Positions 9,778 through 18,137 of a DNA stretch of 64,000 nucleotides are shown here, one piece after another. The number at the start of each line of letters is the position of its first letter. The stretch's first letter is position 1. The notes under the pieces were generated by a model that saw only the letters and a program-made list of their open reading frames with translations, was not told the origin of the DNA and searched no databases. The position numbers were made by a program, and so were the translations under genes. Location: the NCBI GenBank assembly GCA_963732775.1, contig CAVTAR010000003.1, positions 601,234-665,233 of the forward strand, in the 5' to 3' direction. The stretch comes from CAVRQM01 sp963732775. GTDB taxonomy: Bacteria; Pseudomonadota; Alphaproteobacteria; Acetobacterales; Acetobacteraceae.

Positions 9778-10782
9778 TCAGGCCGGCGCCAGCTTGCGGC
9801 GCAGGAACTCGATCTGCACGCGCATCAGCTTCTCGCGCGTCTCGGCGCGCCGCAGCGCCGCCCGCAGCGCCTCCGCCTCGGCCAGCGCCAGCGGCAGCGC
9901 GGCCGGGTCCACCGGCGGCTCCACCGGGGCCGCCGCCTGGCTCTCCAGCTCGCCCACCCGGGCCGTCGCCACGCGCAGCTCCTGCTGCACGTAGGCGAAT
10001 TCCTGGCTGTCGTCGCAGACGCTGAGGCGCAGCGCCGGCAGCGCGGCGTCGCTCGCCACCGCCAGCAGGTAGAACCGGCCGAGGTCGCCGTCGCGCCGCA
10101 CGTACGAGCGCAGGTCGGTGGTCTGCAGCAGCTCCACCGCGCCAGCCTGCACGCCGTCCTCCGGGGCGATCACCGAGCCATAGAGGAACCGCTGCTCCAG
10201 CAGCGCCACGTGGCGGAACCGCTGGGCCAGCAGGTCGCGGAACTCGCCGGCGTCCAGCTCGCGCACGTGGAACGGGTTTCCCTCGTGCCAGGCGCCGTCC
10301 TCGGCGCGCGCGTTTGGGGTGGAGATCAGCAGCACCCCGTCCGGGCGCAGCACCCGGCGCAGCTCGGCCACCGCCTCGGCCTGCTGGGCGACGTGCTCCA
10401 GCGTCTCGAAGCACGCCACCACGTCGAACGCCTGGTCGGCCGCCGGCACCGCCGTCACGCTGCCCTCGAGAAACCGGCACGCCGCGGTCGCATAGCGCCG
10501 GTTCGCGTGCGCCACCACCTCGGCGGCGATGTCGACGCCCACGACGCTGCGCGCGACCTGCGCCAGCGCGTGGCTGCCGTAGCCCTCGCCGCAGGCGATA
10601 TCCAGCACGTCACGCCCGGCCGCGAAGCGGTGCGCCAGCAGGTAGCGGTGGTAGTGCTCCGAGCGGATGTGCCCCGGAATGCCCGGCACGTAGCGTTCGC
10701 CGGTGAACTCCATGTCGAGTTCGCCGGCCGGGAACTCGACCCGGCCCGCGCCGCCGTCCATGGCCGTGTTCGCACCATCCAT
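9778..10782 (-). CDS. SAM-dependent methyltransferase with C-terminal coiled coil
   Basis: 334 residues from ATG 10782. The methyltransferase domain contains FTGERYVPG, then VLDIACGEGYGSHALA (SAM motif I) near residue 58, VVGVDIAAEVVAHA, and the strand-4 motif FDVVACFETLEHV. After about residue 250 the chain becomes Ala/Glu/Arg-rich and helical (LAEAEALRAALRRAETREKL), as in methyltransferases of polysaccharide clusters. It is divergent from the giant rhamnan-synthesis-like gene; the 111-base spacer probably carries both promoters and holds a 16-bp tandem duplication. Confidence 0.82.
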   Translation of the reverse strand: MDGANTAMDGGAGRVEFPAGELDMEFTGERYVPGIPGHIRSEHYHRYLLAHRFAAGRDVLDIACGEGYGSHALAQVARSVVGVDIAAEVVAHANRRYATAACRFLEGSVTAVPAADQAFDVVACFETLEHVAQQAEAVAELRRVLRPDGVLLISTPNARAEDGAWHEGNPFHVRELDAGEFRDLLAQRFRHVALLEQRFLYGSVIAPEDGVQAGAVELLQTTDLRSYVRRDGDLGRFYLLAVASDAALPALRLSVCDDSQEFAYVQQELRVATARVGELESQAAAPVEPPVDPAALPLALAEAEALRAALRRAETREKLMRVQIEFLRRKLAPA

Positions 10783-10855
10783 GCCGGGGCCGCCCTCGCC
10801 TTGTCGCCTGTGCAGGCCTCCCTTAAAGCACTCGCACGTCGGTCGTGGCGAATCG

Positions 10856-10887
10856 CACAGCGGGCGGACCACACAGCGGGCGGACCA
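10856..10887. repeat. 16-bp perfect tandem duplication
   Basis: cacagcgggcggacca occurs twice in immediate succession, ending seven bases before the ATG of the 1187-residue gene. It spans the place where a ribosome binding site would be expected. Confidence 0.9.
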
Positions 10888-10893
10888 CCGGCG

Positions 10894-13800
10894 ATGTCTG
10901 CAGCCTTCTCCTCCCCCTCCCTGCCAGCCGTCGCGCCGCGCGCCCGGCGCGACCCGCGCTGGTGGTGGCGCCACCTCGACGACTGGCGCGTCGTGCGCGG
11001 CTCGGCGCTGTTCGCCGCGGACTGGTATCGCGCGCGCTACCCGGACGTGGCGGCGGCGCGGCGCGACCCGGCCCGCCACTACGTCCTGGCCGGCGCCGCC
11101 GAGGGCCGCGACCCGGGGCCGGACTTCGACACCGCGTTCTACCTGCGCGCCAACCCCGACGTCGCCCGCGCCGGGCTGAACCCGCTGGTCCACTACCTGC
11201 GCGCCGGCCGCGGCGAGGGGCGGCGGTCGCGCAGCGCCACGCTGGGCGCGCAGGTCGCGGCACTCGCCGCCAGCGGCCTGTTCGACCCGCCCTGGTATGT
11301 CCGCCAGCTCGCCGCCCCGCTCGCCGTGGTCGAGCCGATCCAGCACTACCTGGAGCACGGCGCCGCGGCCGGCCTGTCGCCCGGGCCCGGCTTCGACGGC
11401 CCGGCCTACCTCGAGCGCTATCCGGACGTGGCGCAAGCCGGCGCGAACCCGCTGCTGCACTACGTGCAGTCGGGGCGGGCCGAGGGCCGGGCCGCCACCA
11501 GCGTCGCCCGCGCCACCGCCCGGCGGGCGGTGCTCGGCAGCGGGCATTTCGACGCCGCCTGGTACGCCCGCCGCCACGCGCTCGACCCGGGCGGCGTCGA
11601 CCCGCTGGACGATTATCTCGACCAGCCCTGGCCGCCATCCCGCGCGCCGGGGCCGATGTTCGACCCGGCGTGGTACCTCGGCCACTACCCCGACACCGCC
11701 GATGACCGCCTCGACCCGCTGGTGCACTACGCCCGCCACGGCGCCGCCGAGGGCCGCAGCGCGCGCAACCTCGGCGCGACCGACACGCCGGGCGAGACCC
11801 GGCCGGTGCTCTGGGCCAAACAGCTCCCCCTCCCGCCGTCGGGCGCGCCGCCGATCCGCTCGATCGTGGTCGTCGTGCACGCCTTCTACCCGGAGATCTT
11901 CCCCGAGATCGTCGAGCGGCTGCGCCACCTGCCGATGCCGTTTACGCTGCTGGTCGGCGTGCCCGACGAGGCCGCCCGCGCGGCGGCGGTGGCGCGGGTC
12001 GCGGCGGTGCTCGGCATCGCCTGCGACTGCCGCGTGGTGCCCAACCGCGGCCGCAACTTCGGCAGCCTCATCGCCGAGTTCGGCGCCGAGGTGCTGCGCC
12101 ACGACGTCGTGCTGCACCTGCACACCAAGCGCTCGCTCTACTCCGGCTACGACCGCGCCGGCTGGCGCGCCTCGCTCTACCAGGGCCTGATCGGCTCGGC
12201 GCCGCTGGTGCGCGGCATCCTCGGCCTGATGCAGGACGACCCGAGGCTCGGCCTCTGCTACCCGCAGGCCTTCGACGACGTGCCGTACTGGGCGCACCAC
12301 TGGCTGCGCAACGCGGGCGTCGGCCAGCACCTGCTGGCGCGGGTGGGCGTGCCGGCCGAGATCGTGCGCGGCCTGATCGACTACCCGGTCGGCGCCATGT
12401 TCTGGGCGCGCGTCGACGCGATCCGCCCGCTGCTCGCCGCCGGCCTCGGCTTCGACGACTTCCCCGAGGAACTCGGCCAGACCGACGGCACGCTCGCCCA
12501 TGCCTGCGAGCGCGCCGTCGGCGTGATCGCCCGGGCGCGAGGCTACGGCTTCTGCGAGATCGACCACGAGCAGGGCATCTTCCGCCATTCCTGGAGCGAG
12601 CGCGGCGCCTGGCGCTACCACCCAAACGCCGAGACGCTGCGCGCGCTCGCCACGCCCGAACGGGTGGTCTCGTTCGACGTGTTCGACACCCTGCTGACGC
12701 GCCCGGCGATGCAGCCCGACGCCGCCCTGCACCTGGTCGGCCACCGCCTGCGGCTCGAAGTGCCCGAGGCCGAGGACTTCTTCGCCCGCCGCAAGCAGGC
12801 CGAGGCGGACGCCCGCGCCGACCGCTTCGGCCAGGGCGATGTGGGGTTCGCCGAGATCTATGGCTCCTGGCGGCGCGACGCCGCGGTCTGGCGGCCCGAG
12901 ACGGTGCAGCGGGCCGCCGAGCTCGAACTGGCCATGGAGGCCGCCCTGCTGCGGCCGCGGCCCGGCATGGTCGAGGCGTTCGCCGCCGCCGCCGCGACCA
13001 ACCGAGTCATCCTCATCAGCGATACCTACTTCCCGCCCGACTTCCTGATGCAACAGCTGCACCGGCACGGCTTCCCGGTCACGCCCGACCAGGCCTACTT
13101 CTCTTGCGAGCAGCGCGCCCGCAAGGACCGCGGCGACCTGTGGCCGCTCGTGCTGCGCCGCGAGCGGCTCGGGGTGGACCAGCTGCTGCACGTCGGCGAC
13201 AACCCGCAATCGGACGCGCAGGCCGCCGGCGACCTCGGCATCCCCTGCTACCACGTCATGGCGCCCGCCGACCTGATCGAGGCGTGGGGCTTCGTGCCGA
13301 GCCCCGCGCCGCCCGTGCGCCGCTGGCCCGGCGAACTGGTGGTGGGCCCCGCCGTGCTGCGGCTGGCCGGCGACCCGTTCCAGGCCGGCCGCCCGTCGCG
13401 CCCGCCCTGCCTGCGCGACGCCGCCGACGTCGGCTACACCATCTTCGGGCCGCCGATGTTCCTGTTCACGTCATGGCTCGCCCGCCACCCGGCATTGCGC
13501 GAGGTCGACCACCTCTATTTCTGTTCGCGCGAGGGCTACGCGCTGCGCCGCGCCTACGAGCTGGTGCGCCAGGCCGTCGGCGAGCGCGAGGGCCTCCCGG
13601 CCTCCAGCTACTTCTACACCTCGCGCCGCCTGGTGCTGGCGGCGTCGCAGGCGGTCGCCTTCGAGCCGGAACGCGTGGTGGGCGGGCCGGCGTTCCAGGG
13701 CGACCTGCACGGCCTCGTGCTGCACCGGCTCGGCCTCGACCTCAGCCCGGAGCACGACGTCGCCGACTGGCGCATCGACCTGCCGCGCGACGCCGAGATC

Positions 13801-14457
13801 GTCGCCCGCGCGCTGGCCGCGCTGCGCGACCCGATCGTCGCCCACGGCGAGGCCGACCGAAGCCGCCTGCTGGCCTATGCGCGGCAAACTGGCATGCTCG
13901 GAGCATCGATGCCTGGCGTGGTGGACGTCGGCTACTCCGCCACCATCCAGGCGGGCCTGCAGCGCGTGCTGCGCCAGCCGCTCGCCGGCTTCTACCTCGG
14001 CACCTACGCCACCGCGAACCAGGTGGAGGCGCAGGGCGGCGTCGCCTTCGGCTGCCTCGACGAGGGCATCGTGCCGTGGACCTCGCGCCAGCCGATGCTG
14101 CGCCAGTCGCTCATCACCGAGGCTTTCCTCACCGCCCCGCACGGCCAGGTGCTCACCTTCGAGGAGCAGCCCGACGGCGCCATGCGGCCGCTGTTTAAGC
14201 CGCCCTCGCTCGACCTCGCGGCGGCCGCCCAGCTCGAGCAGCTGCACGACGGCGCCATCGCCTATTGCCGCGAACTGCTGGAGACCTTCGGGGCGGACCT
14301 GGTGTGGGCCGACATCGACCTGCACCAGCCGCAGGAGTTCATGCGCATGCTGCAGGCCGGCGACCTGCGCATCCCCCCCGAGGTCGCCGCCGTGCTGCGC
14401 GTGGAGGACGATTTCTCCGGCACCCCGGAACGCCTCGTCGGCGCGAACCTGGTCTGA
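10894..14457 (+). CDS. Rhamnan-synthesis F-like glycan protein with tandem repeats and a HAD-like domain
   Basis: A single 1187-residue chain. Residues ~35-290 hold about five degenerate repeats built on FDxxWYLxxYPDVAxAxxxPLxHYxxxGxxEGR, known from bacterial glycosyltransferases. Residues ~320-590 match the RgpF family (IVVVVHAFYPEIFPEIVERL, VVPNRGRNFGSLI, VVLHLHTKRS, YPVGAMFWARVDAI). Residues ~590-800 form a HAD-like hydrolase domain: VVSFDVFDTLLTRP carries the DxD nucleophile, ILISDTYFPPDFL follows, and LLHVGDNPQSDAQAA ends it. The remainder (~810-1187) contains YFCSREGYALRRAYEL and GVVDVGYSATIQAGLQRVL and is unassigned. ATG 10894 follows non-coding repeats. The likely role is transfer and processing of a deoxyhexose-type surface glycan. 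The frame is intact despite its length. Confidence 0.8.
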   Translation: MSAAFSSPSLPAVAPRARRDPRWWWRHLDDWRVVRGSALFAADWYRARYPDVAAARRDPARHYVLAGAAEGRDPGPDFDTAFYLRANPDVARAGLNPLVHYLRAGRGEGRRSRSATLGAQVAALAASGLFDPPWYVRQLAAPLAVVEPIQHYLEHGAAAGLSPGPGFDGPAYLERYPDVAQAGANPLLHYVQSGRAEGRAATSVARATARRAVLGSGHFDAAWYARRHALDPGGVDPLDDYLDQPWPPSRAPGPMFDPAWYLGHYPDTADDRLDPLVHYARHGAAEGRSARNLGATDTPGETRPVLWAKQLPLPPSGAPPIRSIVVVVHAFYPEIFPEIVERLRHLPMPFTLLVGVPDEAARAAAVARVAAVLGIACDCRVVPNRGRNFGSLIAEFGAEVLRHDVVLHLHTKRSLYSGYDRAGWRASLYQGLIGSAPLVRGILGLMQDDPRLGLCYPQAFDDVPYWAHHWLRNAGVGQHLLARVGVPAEIVRGLIDYPVGAMFWARVDAIRPLLAAGLGFDDFPEELGQTDGTLAHACERAVGVIARARGYGFCEIDHEQGIFRHSWSERGAWRYHPNAETLRALATPERVVSFDVFDTLLTRPAMQPDAALHLVGHRLRLEVPEAEDFFARRKQAEADARADRFGQGDVGFAEIYGSWRRDAAVWRPETVQRAAELELAMEAALLRPRPGMVEAFAAAAATNRVILISDTYFPPDFLMQQLHRHGFPVTPDQAYFSCEQRARKDRGDLWPLVLRRERLGVDQLLHVGDNPQSDAQAAGDLGIPCYHVMAPADLIEAWGFVPSPAPPVRRWPGELVVGPAVLRLAGDPFQAGRPSRPPCLRDAADVGYTIFGPPMFLFTSWLARHPALREVDHLYFCSREGYALRRAYELVRQAVGEREGLPASSYFYTSRRLVLAASQAVAFEPERVVGGPAFQGDLHGLVLHRLGLDLSPEHDVADWRIDLPRDAEIVARALAALRDPIVAHGEADRSRLLAYARQTGMLGASMPGVVDVGYSATIQAGLQRVLRQPLAGFYLGTYATANQVEAQGGVAFGCLDEGIVPWTSRQPMLRQSLITEAFLTAPHGQVLTFEEQPDGAMRPLFKPPSLDLAAAAQLEQLHDGAIAYCRELLETFGADLVWADIDLHQPQEFMRMLQAGDLRIPPEVAAVLRVEDDFSGTPERLVGANLV

Positions 14458-14513
14458 TCCCGCCTGACCCCCGACGGTGCCGCCGCCACCCGACTTGTGT
14501 GCTCGGGCCTCGC

Positions 14514-14611
14514 CCCCCCACCCGGCCCTCCGGGCCACCCTCCCCACAGGGGGGAGGGAGATTTCTTTCCCTTCCCTTCATGGGGAGGGTGGCCCGAGGG
14601 GCCGGGTGGGG
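14514..14611. repeat. REP-like intergenic palindromic repeat, copy 2
   Basis: The left arm cccacccggccctccgggcc and the right arm ggcccgaggggccgggtggg are nearly perfect reverse complements. Inner arms ccctccccac and gtggggaggg-like text enclose a pyrimidine-rich loop. Same architecture as the copies at 5371 and 24918. It lies 57 bases after the stop of the giant gene and may act as a transcription end or mRNA-protecting hairpin. Confidence 0.85.
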
Positions 14612-14688
14612 TTGCCGGCAACACACTCCAAGCCACCCAAACCACGCTCCCGCTTGACTTCCACCACCGCATCGTTCATGTTCCGTTC

Positions 14689-15360
14689 GTGCCCACCCTC
14701 CCATCCCCACCCGCCCTGCTGGACCTCTCGCGCCAGTTCGGCCTGATCTGGACCATGCTGACCCGAGGCCTCGGCCTCTGGGAATCGCGGGAGCGATCGA
14801 GTCCGCTGCCGGGGCTGGCCTACCGCCGGGCCAGCCGCCTGGTCGCCCGCCTGCAAGCCCTCCTCGCCCTGCTCGCCGCCGGCCGCCTGCCCCGGGTGCA
14901 TCCTCCCCGACCGCCCCGGCCGCCCCGCCCGCCCAGCCCGGCACCAGCCGCCGAAGCTCCGCCCCCGGAGGCGGCCCCGCCAAGACCGCCGCGCCTGCCG
15001 CGACGCGTCGGCTGGCTGATGGCCCGTGGCATCGAGATCCGCTGGGCCGCAGGGCCATTCCGGCACTGGCTGCAGGACCCGCAGGTGCAAGCCTTGCTGG
15101 CCCAGGTGCCGCAGGCCCGCAGGCCGCTGGCCGCCCTGTGCCGGATGCTCGCCATCCCGCCCTGGCCGCACCCACCCGACGGCCCGCTCCCCCAGCCGAA
15201 GCCCCGGGTGAGGAAGCCGAGGCCGAAGAAGCCCCGGCGGCCGACCCTGGCCGAGGACCGGGCGGCCTGCTGGCACCACCGCTGCATCGAGACCGACAGC
15301 GGCTTCGTCGATCCCAAGCGCCGTCCGTGGTGGATGCCGCCGCTGTCCAAGCGGCGATGA
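14689..15360 (+). CDS. Hypothetical Pro/Arg-rich protein
   Basis: 223 residues from GTG 14689; the same frame is open further upstream but runs through the repeat element. The N-terminal 60 residues look helical (LLDLSRQFGLIWTMLTRGL, RLVARLQALLALLAAGRL). Then comes a proline-rich linker, a second helical part (GIEIRWAAGPFRHWL, QALLAQVPQARRPLAALC), a Lys/Arg/Pro stretch, and a C-terminus with Cys and Trp residues. I think related proteins of unknown function occur repeatedly in Acetobacteraceae genomes, but no domain name can be given. Basic and possibly nucleic-acid binding; that is inference from charge only. Confidence 0.55.
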   Translation: MPTLPSPPALLDLSRQFGLIWTMLTRGLGLWESRERSSPLPGLAYRRASRLVARLQALLALLAAGRLPRVHPPRPPRPPRPPSPAPAAEAPPPEAAPPRPPRLPRRVGWLMARGIEIRWAAGPFRHWLQDPQVQALLAQVPQARRPLAALCRMLAIPPWPHPPDGPLPQPKPRVRKPRPKKPRRPTLAEDRAACWHHRCIETDSGFVDPKRRPWWMPPLSKRR

Positions 15361-15415
15361 GACGGACAGACCTCTGCACGTCCTAGTTGTTACGACGTCG
15401 CAACGTCCTAGCCCG

Positions 15416-16537
15416 TTACTTCACGATCCAGGTCTCGAACAGCTTGTCGAGCTTCGCCCCGTTGTCGCGCCAGAAGCCGTCGTCCAGCATCAGCGCCGCG
15501 GCCAGGTTCGCCGGCGCGCTGGGCGAGGCGGCCAGCAGCTCGGGCGCCAGCCCGTCATTGGCCCCCTGCGCCGCGCCGCCGAAGCCGCCCAGCGCCGGCA
15601 GCCGTCGCTGGTTCCGGGGCTCGGCCGCGAACACCAGGAACCTGCCCGCCGCCGCCGCGCCCGGGACGCTCGCCGGGGGGCCCGCCGGGGCGGCCGTCGG
15701 GGCGGCCGTCGGGGCGGCCGGGGCCGCCCAGCTCTCGACGCTGGCCAGGCTGCCCGACCACTGGACCGCGAACCCGGGATGCGCGCCCGTGCCGCCCTCG
15801 CCCCGCTGGGCGGCGACGATGCTTTCGGCCGGCGCGCTGGTCATCAGCGCCTCGCCGCTCTCGAGCAGCTTCGCCGCCTCGTCGTCGGCCTGCCACCACA
15901 CCAGGTAGGGCTTTAGCTGGTCGAGCTTGCGGAACGCCCGCTCCACCCCCGCGTCGCTGCGCAGCGTGGCGTAGATGTCGGCCGCCGCCACCCCGTCGGC
16001 CATCAGCGCGACCTCGAGGTTGCCGCGCGCGCCGCGCCGCAGGCCGCGCTTGCCGGGCACCTTGGCGACGTCCCAGAACTCGCCCCAGCTCGGCGTCGCG
16101 GCGAACTTGTCGCGGTTCCACGCCAGCACCACGCTGCGCAGCACGGCGCCCACGCCGCAGTCGCTCGCCGTGCCGGCCACCTGCCGGTCGCGCCCGCCCA
16201 GCGCGGCCCAGTCGAGCTTGGCGAGCGTGCCGTCCTTGCAGCCCGACGCCAGCGCGTCCGCCGACAGCGCCAGCAGGTCGGCATGCGCCGCGCGGCCCGC
16301 CTCGATGCCGCCGTCGGTCAGCATCACGGCCACCGCGAGGCCGCTCGCGCTGGCGAACGGTGTCACGAAACCTTCTTGCAGCACATGCGCCAGCGGCCCG
16401 TCCGGCAGCGCCACGGTGAGGTCCGCGGCCAGGGCGCCGAACGCCGAGGCGGCGATCGAGGCGGCCATCGCGGCGAATGCGATCAGCAGCAGGCCAGCCC
16501 GGTCCACCCCCACGACGAACGCTGAACGCAGGGTCAT
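15416..16537 (-). CDS. Extracellular solute-binding protein, polyamine (PotD/PotF) type
   Basis: A 373-residue periplasmic binding protein with an N-terminal hydrophobic signal segment ending near AFGALAADL. GVGAVLRSVVLAWNRDKF and the segment WGEFWDVAKVPGKRGLRRGA, followed by LEVALMADGV, match spermidine/putrescine-binding proteins. An unusual Ala/Pro/Thr insert (APTAAPTAAPAGPP, around residue 270) is encoded by tandem cggccgtcggggg-like units. No permease or ATPase gene adjoins it, so it is an orphan binding protein here. Ligand is inferred from family only. Confidence 0.75.
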   Translation of the reverse strand: MTLRSAFVVGVDRAGLLLIAFAAMAASIAASAFGALAADLTVALPDGPLAHVLQEGFVTPFASASGLAVAVMLTDGGIEAGRAAHADLLALSADALASGCKDGTLAKLDWAALGGRDRQVAGTASDCGVGAVLRSVVLAWNRDKFAATPSWGEFWDVAKVPGKRGLRRGARGNLEVALMADGVAAADIYATLRSDAGVERAFRKLDQLKPYLVWWQADDEAAKLLESGEALMTSAPAESIVAAQRGEGGTGAHPGFAVQWSGSLASVESWAAPAAPTAAPTAAPAGPPASVPGAAAAGRFLVFAAEPRNQRRLPALGGFGGAAQGANDGLAPELLAASPSAPANLAAALMLDDGFWRDNGAKLDKLFETWIVK

Positions 16538-16820
16538 TCGCGGGCTGGTCCTGACGCTGAAAGGCCGACGGCGGGAAGACTTGCGACACGGTAAGCGACG
16601 GCCCCTGCCCTAGCAACCGCCAGCGCCGCCCCGAACCCGCCCGCCGCCGGGTTTTCCACCGGCCCGGCCAGGCCCTCGTCCGCGCCGTGGCCGGGCAGCG
16701 CCCCGCGATCTGGACCATCGCCTTGCATGCACGACGCCATGCCAGCCCCGTCCCGGCACGGCAACCCTCACGCCGGGGTCGGCGTTGCACCGCCGACCGA
16801 AGCAACAAGGAGTGCACCAC

Positions 16821-17093
16821 ATGGCCACCTACAGCGGACGCCTGCGAGACGCGTCGTCGGACGCCAACGAGCAGGTGCGCCAGCTGCGCTCGCAGGTCGA
16901 CCAGCTGATGCGCGAGCGCGTCACCCCGGCGGTCTCCGACGTCGCGGGCCGCGCCCAGGACTATGCCCGCCACGCGCAGGATTTCGGGCGCGAGCAGGCC
17001 GAGGCGTTCTCCGGGCGGGTGCGCGACATGCCGCTCGCCTCGGTCCTGGTGGCCGCGGTGGCGGGCTACCTGCTCGGCCGCATCGCGCGCTGA
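16821..17093 (+). CDS. DUF883/ElaB-YqjD-like membrane-anchored protein
   Basis: 90 residues: a helical, charged N-terminal part (ANEQVRQLRSQVDQLMRERVTPAV) and one C-terminal membrane helix, LASVLVAAVAGYLLGRIAR. This is the layout of small inner-membrane proteins of the YqjD/ElaB group, some of which bind ribosomes in stationary phase. A clear Shine-Dalgarno aaggag at 16807-16812 sits 8 bases before the ATG. It is followed after 2 bases by a holin-X-like gene, forming an operon. The 283-base gap upstream, shared with the divergent binding-protein gene, shows no other gene. Confidence 0.75.
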   Translation: MATYSGRLRDASSDANEQVRQLRSQVDQLMRERVTPAVSDVAGRAQDYARHAQDFGREQAEAFSGRVRDMPLASVLVAAVAGYLLGRIAR

Positions 17094-17095
17094 CC

Positions 17096-17506
17096 ATGCG
17101 CCTCGTCAGCCTCGGCCGCGTCGCGGCCCGCGCCGAGAAGCTGCGGCTTCAGCGGCTGGTCCGCCGCCAAGTGATGCGCGCGGCGATGGCCGCCGCCGCC
17201 GCGGTGTTCGCCCTGGCGCTGCTGGCCGCGCTGCACGTCGCGGGCGGGCTGGCACTGGCTCCGTCGGTGGGGCCGGTCTATGCCGCGCTGATCGTCGCCG
17301 CCGTCGACCTGGTGCTGGTGGCCGTCCTCGGCTTCCTCGCGGCCAGCGACCAGCCGGACCGCATCGAGCTGGAGGCGACCCGGGTGAGCCAGGAGGCGCG
17401 TGCCCAGATGGCCGAGGCCGCGATCATGGCCACGGTCATCGCCCCGGTGATGCGCCGGGTCGGCCTCGGCGTGGTAGATCGCCTGATCGGACGGTCGCGG
17501 CGCTAG
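17096..17506 (+). CDS. Holin-superfamily-III-like (phage holin 3_6 type) membrane protein
   Basis: 136 residues. A basic N-terminus is followed by two strong membrane helices (AAMAAAAAVFALALLAALHVAGGL and a segment through VYAALIVAAVDLVLVAVLGF), then a cytoplasmic helix LEATRVSQEARAQMAEAA and an amphipathic tail. This matches the PF07332-type proteins that commonly follow DUF883 genes. Despite the family name there is no phage context, so it is probably an envelope-stress protein. It starts two bases after the upstream stop. Confidence 0.65.
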   Translation: MRLVSLGRVAARAEKLRLQRLVRRQVMRAAMAAAAAVFALALLAALHVAGGLALAPSVGPVYAALIVAAVDLVLVAVLGFLAASDQPDRIELEATRVSQEARAQMAEAAIMATVIAPVMRRVGLGVVDRLIGRSRR

Positions 17507-17515
17507 CCGCGACCG
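17492..17515. terminator. Hairpin between convergent genes
   Basis: Arms CGGTCGCGGC and GCCGCGACCG are perfect reverse complements separated by GCTA. The stem embraces the stop codon of the holin-like gene and ends 11 bases from the stop of the convergent HdeD gene. No T-run follows, so it is a bidirectional hairpin rather than a textbook rho-independent terminator. Confidence 0.6.
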
Positions 17516-17525
17516 CCTCCCCCGG

Positions 17526-18137
17526 TCACGCGCGGACGCCGGCGCCGGTGTGGCGCGAGCGCAGCCGCATCCCGAAGGCGATCATGGCGACGCCGAAGAC
17601 TACCGCGTAGGCGCCGAGCCAGAGCGTCAGCACCACCGCGGCGGCGACCGGGAAGCTTGCCAGCAGCGCGCCCCAGACGATCGAGACGACGCCGCCCAGG
17701 CCGAGCAGCCAGTTGCCGTGGCCGCTGTGCAGCCGGAACGCGGCGGCCAGCATCAGCGCCCCGGTCACGATCGCCCAGCCGGCCAGGATCCACACCCACA
17801 CCGTGACCGCCAGGGCCGGCAGGGCCAGCGCGACCAGGCCCACCGCCAGGCCGGCCAGCCCCTCCAGCAGCAGCAGCACCCAGCGGCCGTGATGCGTCGC
17901 CGCGCGCGCCGCCGCGATCAGGGTGAACACGCCGTCGACGATGGCGTAGGTGCCGTAGACCAGCACCAGCGAGCCGAGCGCGATCCCGGGGTCGAGGAAC
18001 GCGACCGCCCCGAACAGCAGGGCGGCGAGGCCGCGCAGCACCCAGGCCCACCAGACCCGCGCCAGCGCCCGGCTGCGCCCGACCCGCAGGTCGCCCCGGC
18101 CCGCGCCCGTGCTGGCCATCCCTCCCGAAGCACTCAT
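17526..18137 (-). CDS. HdeD-family membrane protein
   Basis: 203 residues with six hydrophobic segments. Repeats such as ARVWWAWVLRGLAALLFGAVAFLDPG and LLLEGLAGLAVGLVALALPALAV are typical of the HdeD/DUF308 family, linked to acid resistance in enterobacteria. The ATG at 18137 overlaps the pssA stop as ATGA. A purine-rich aaaggaga (complement of 18143-18150) gives a strong ribosome binding site inside the end of pssA. It is the last gene of the psd-pssA-hdeD transcription unit; the physiological role here is unknown. Confidence 0.82.
   Translation of the reverse strand: MSASGGMASTGAGRGDLRVGRSRALARVWWAWVLRGLAALLFGAVAFLDPGIALGSLVLVYGTYAIVDGVFTLIAAARAATHHGRWVLLLLEGLAGLAVGLVALALPALAVTVWVWILAGWAIVTGALMLAAAFRLHSGHGNWLLGLGGVVSIVWGALLASFPVAAAVVLTLWLGAYAVVFGVAMIAFGMRLRSRHTGAGVRA

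Noticed and set aside
10783..13254. Long minus-strand extension upstream of the 9778-10782 methyltransferase
   Set aside because: Antisense to the giant glycan gene, no protein-like motif; the methyltransferase N-terminus is clear at 10782.
17096..17506. Prophage remnant because of the holin-like gene
   Set aside because: No other phage genes nearby; DUF883 plus this membrane family is a common chromosomal pair.
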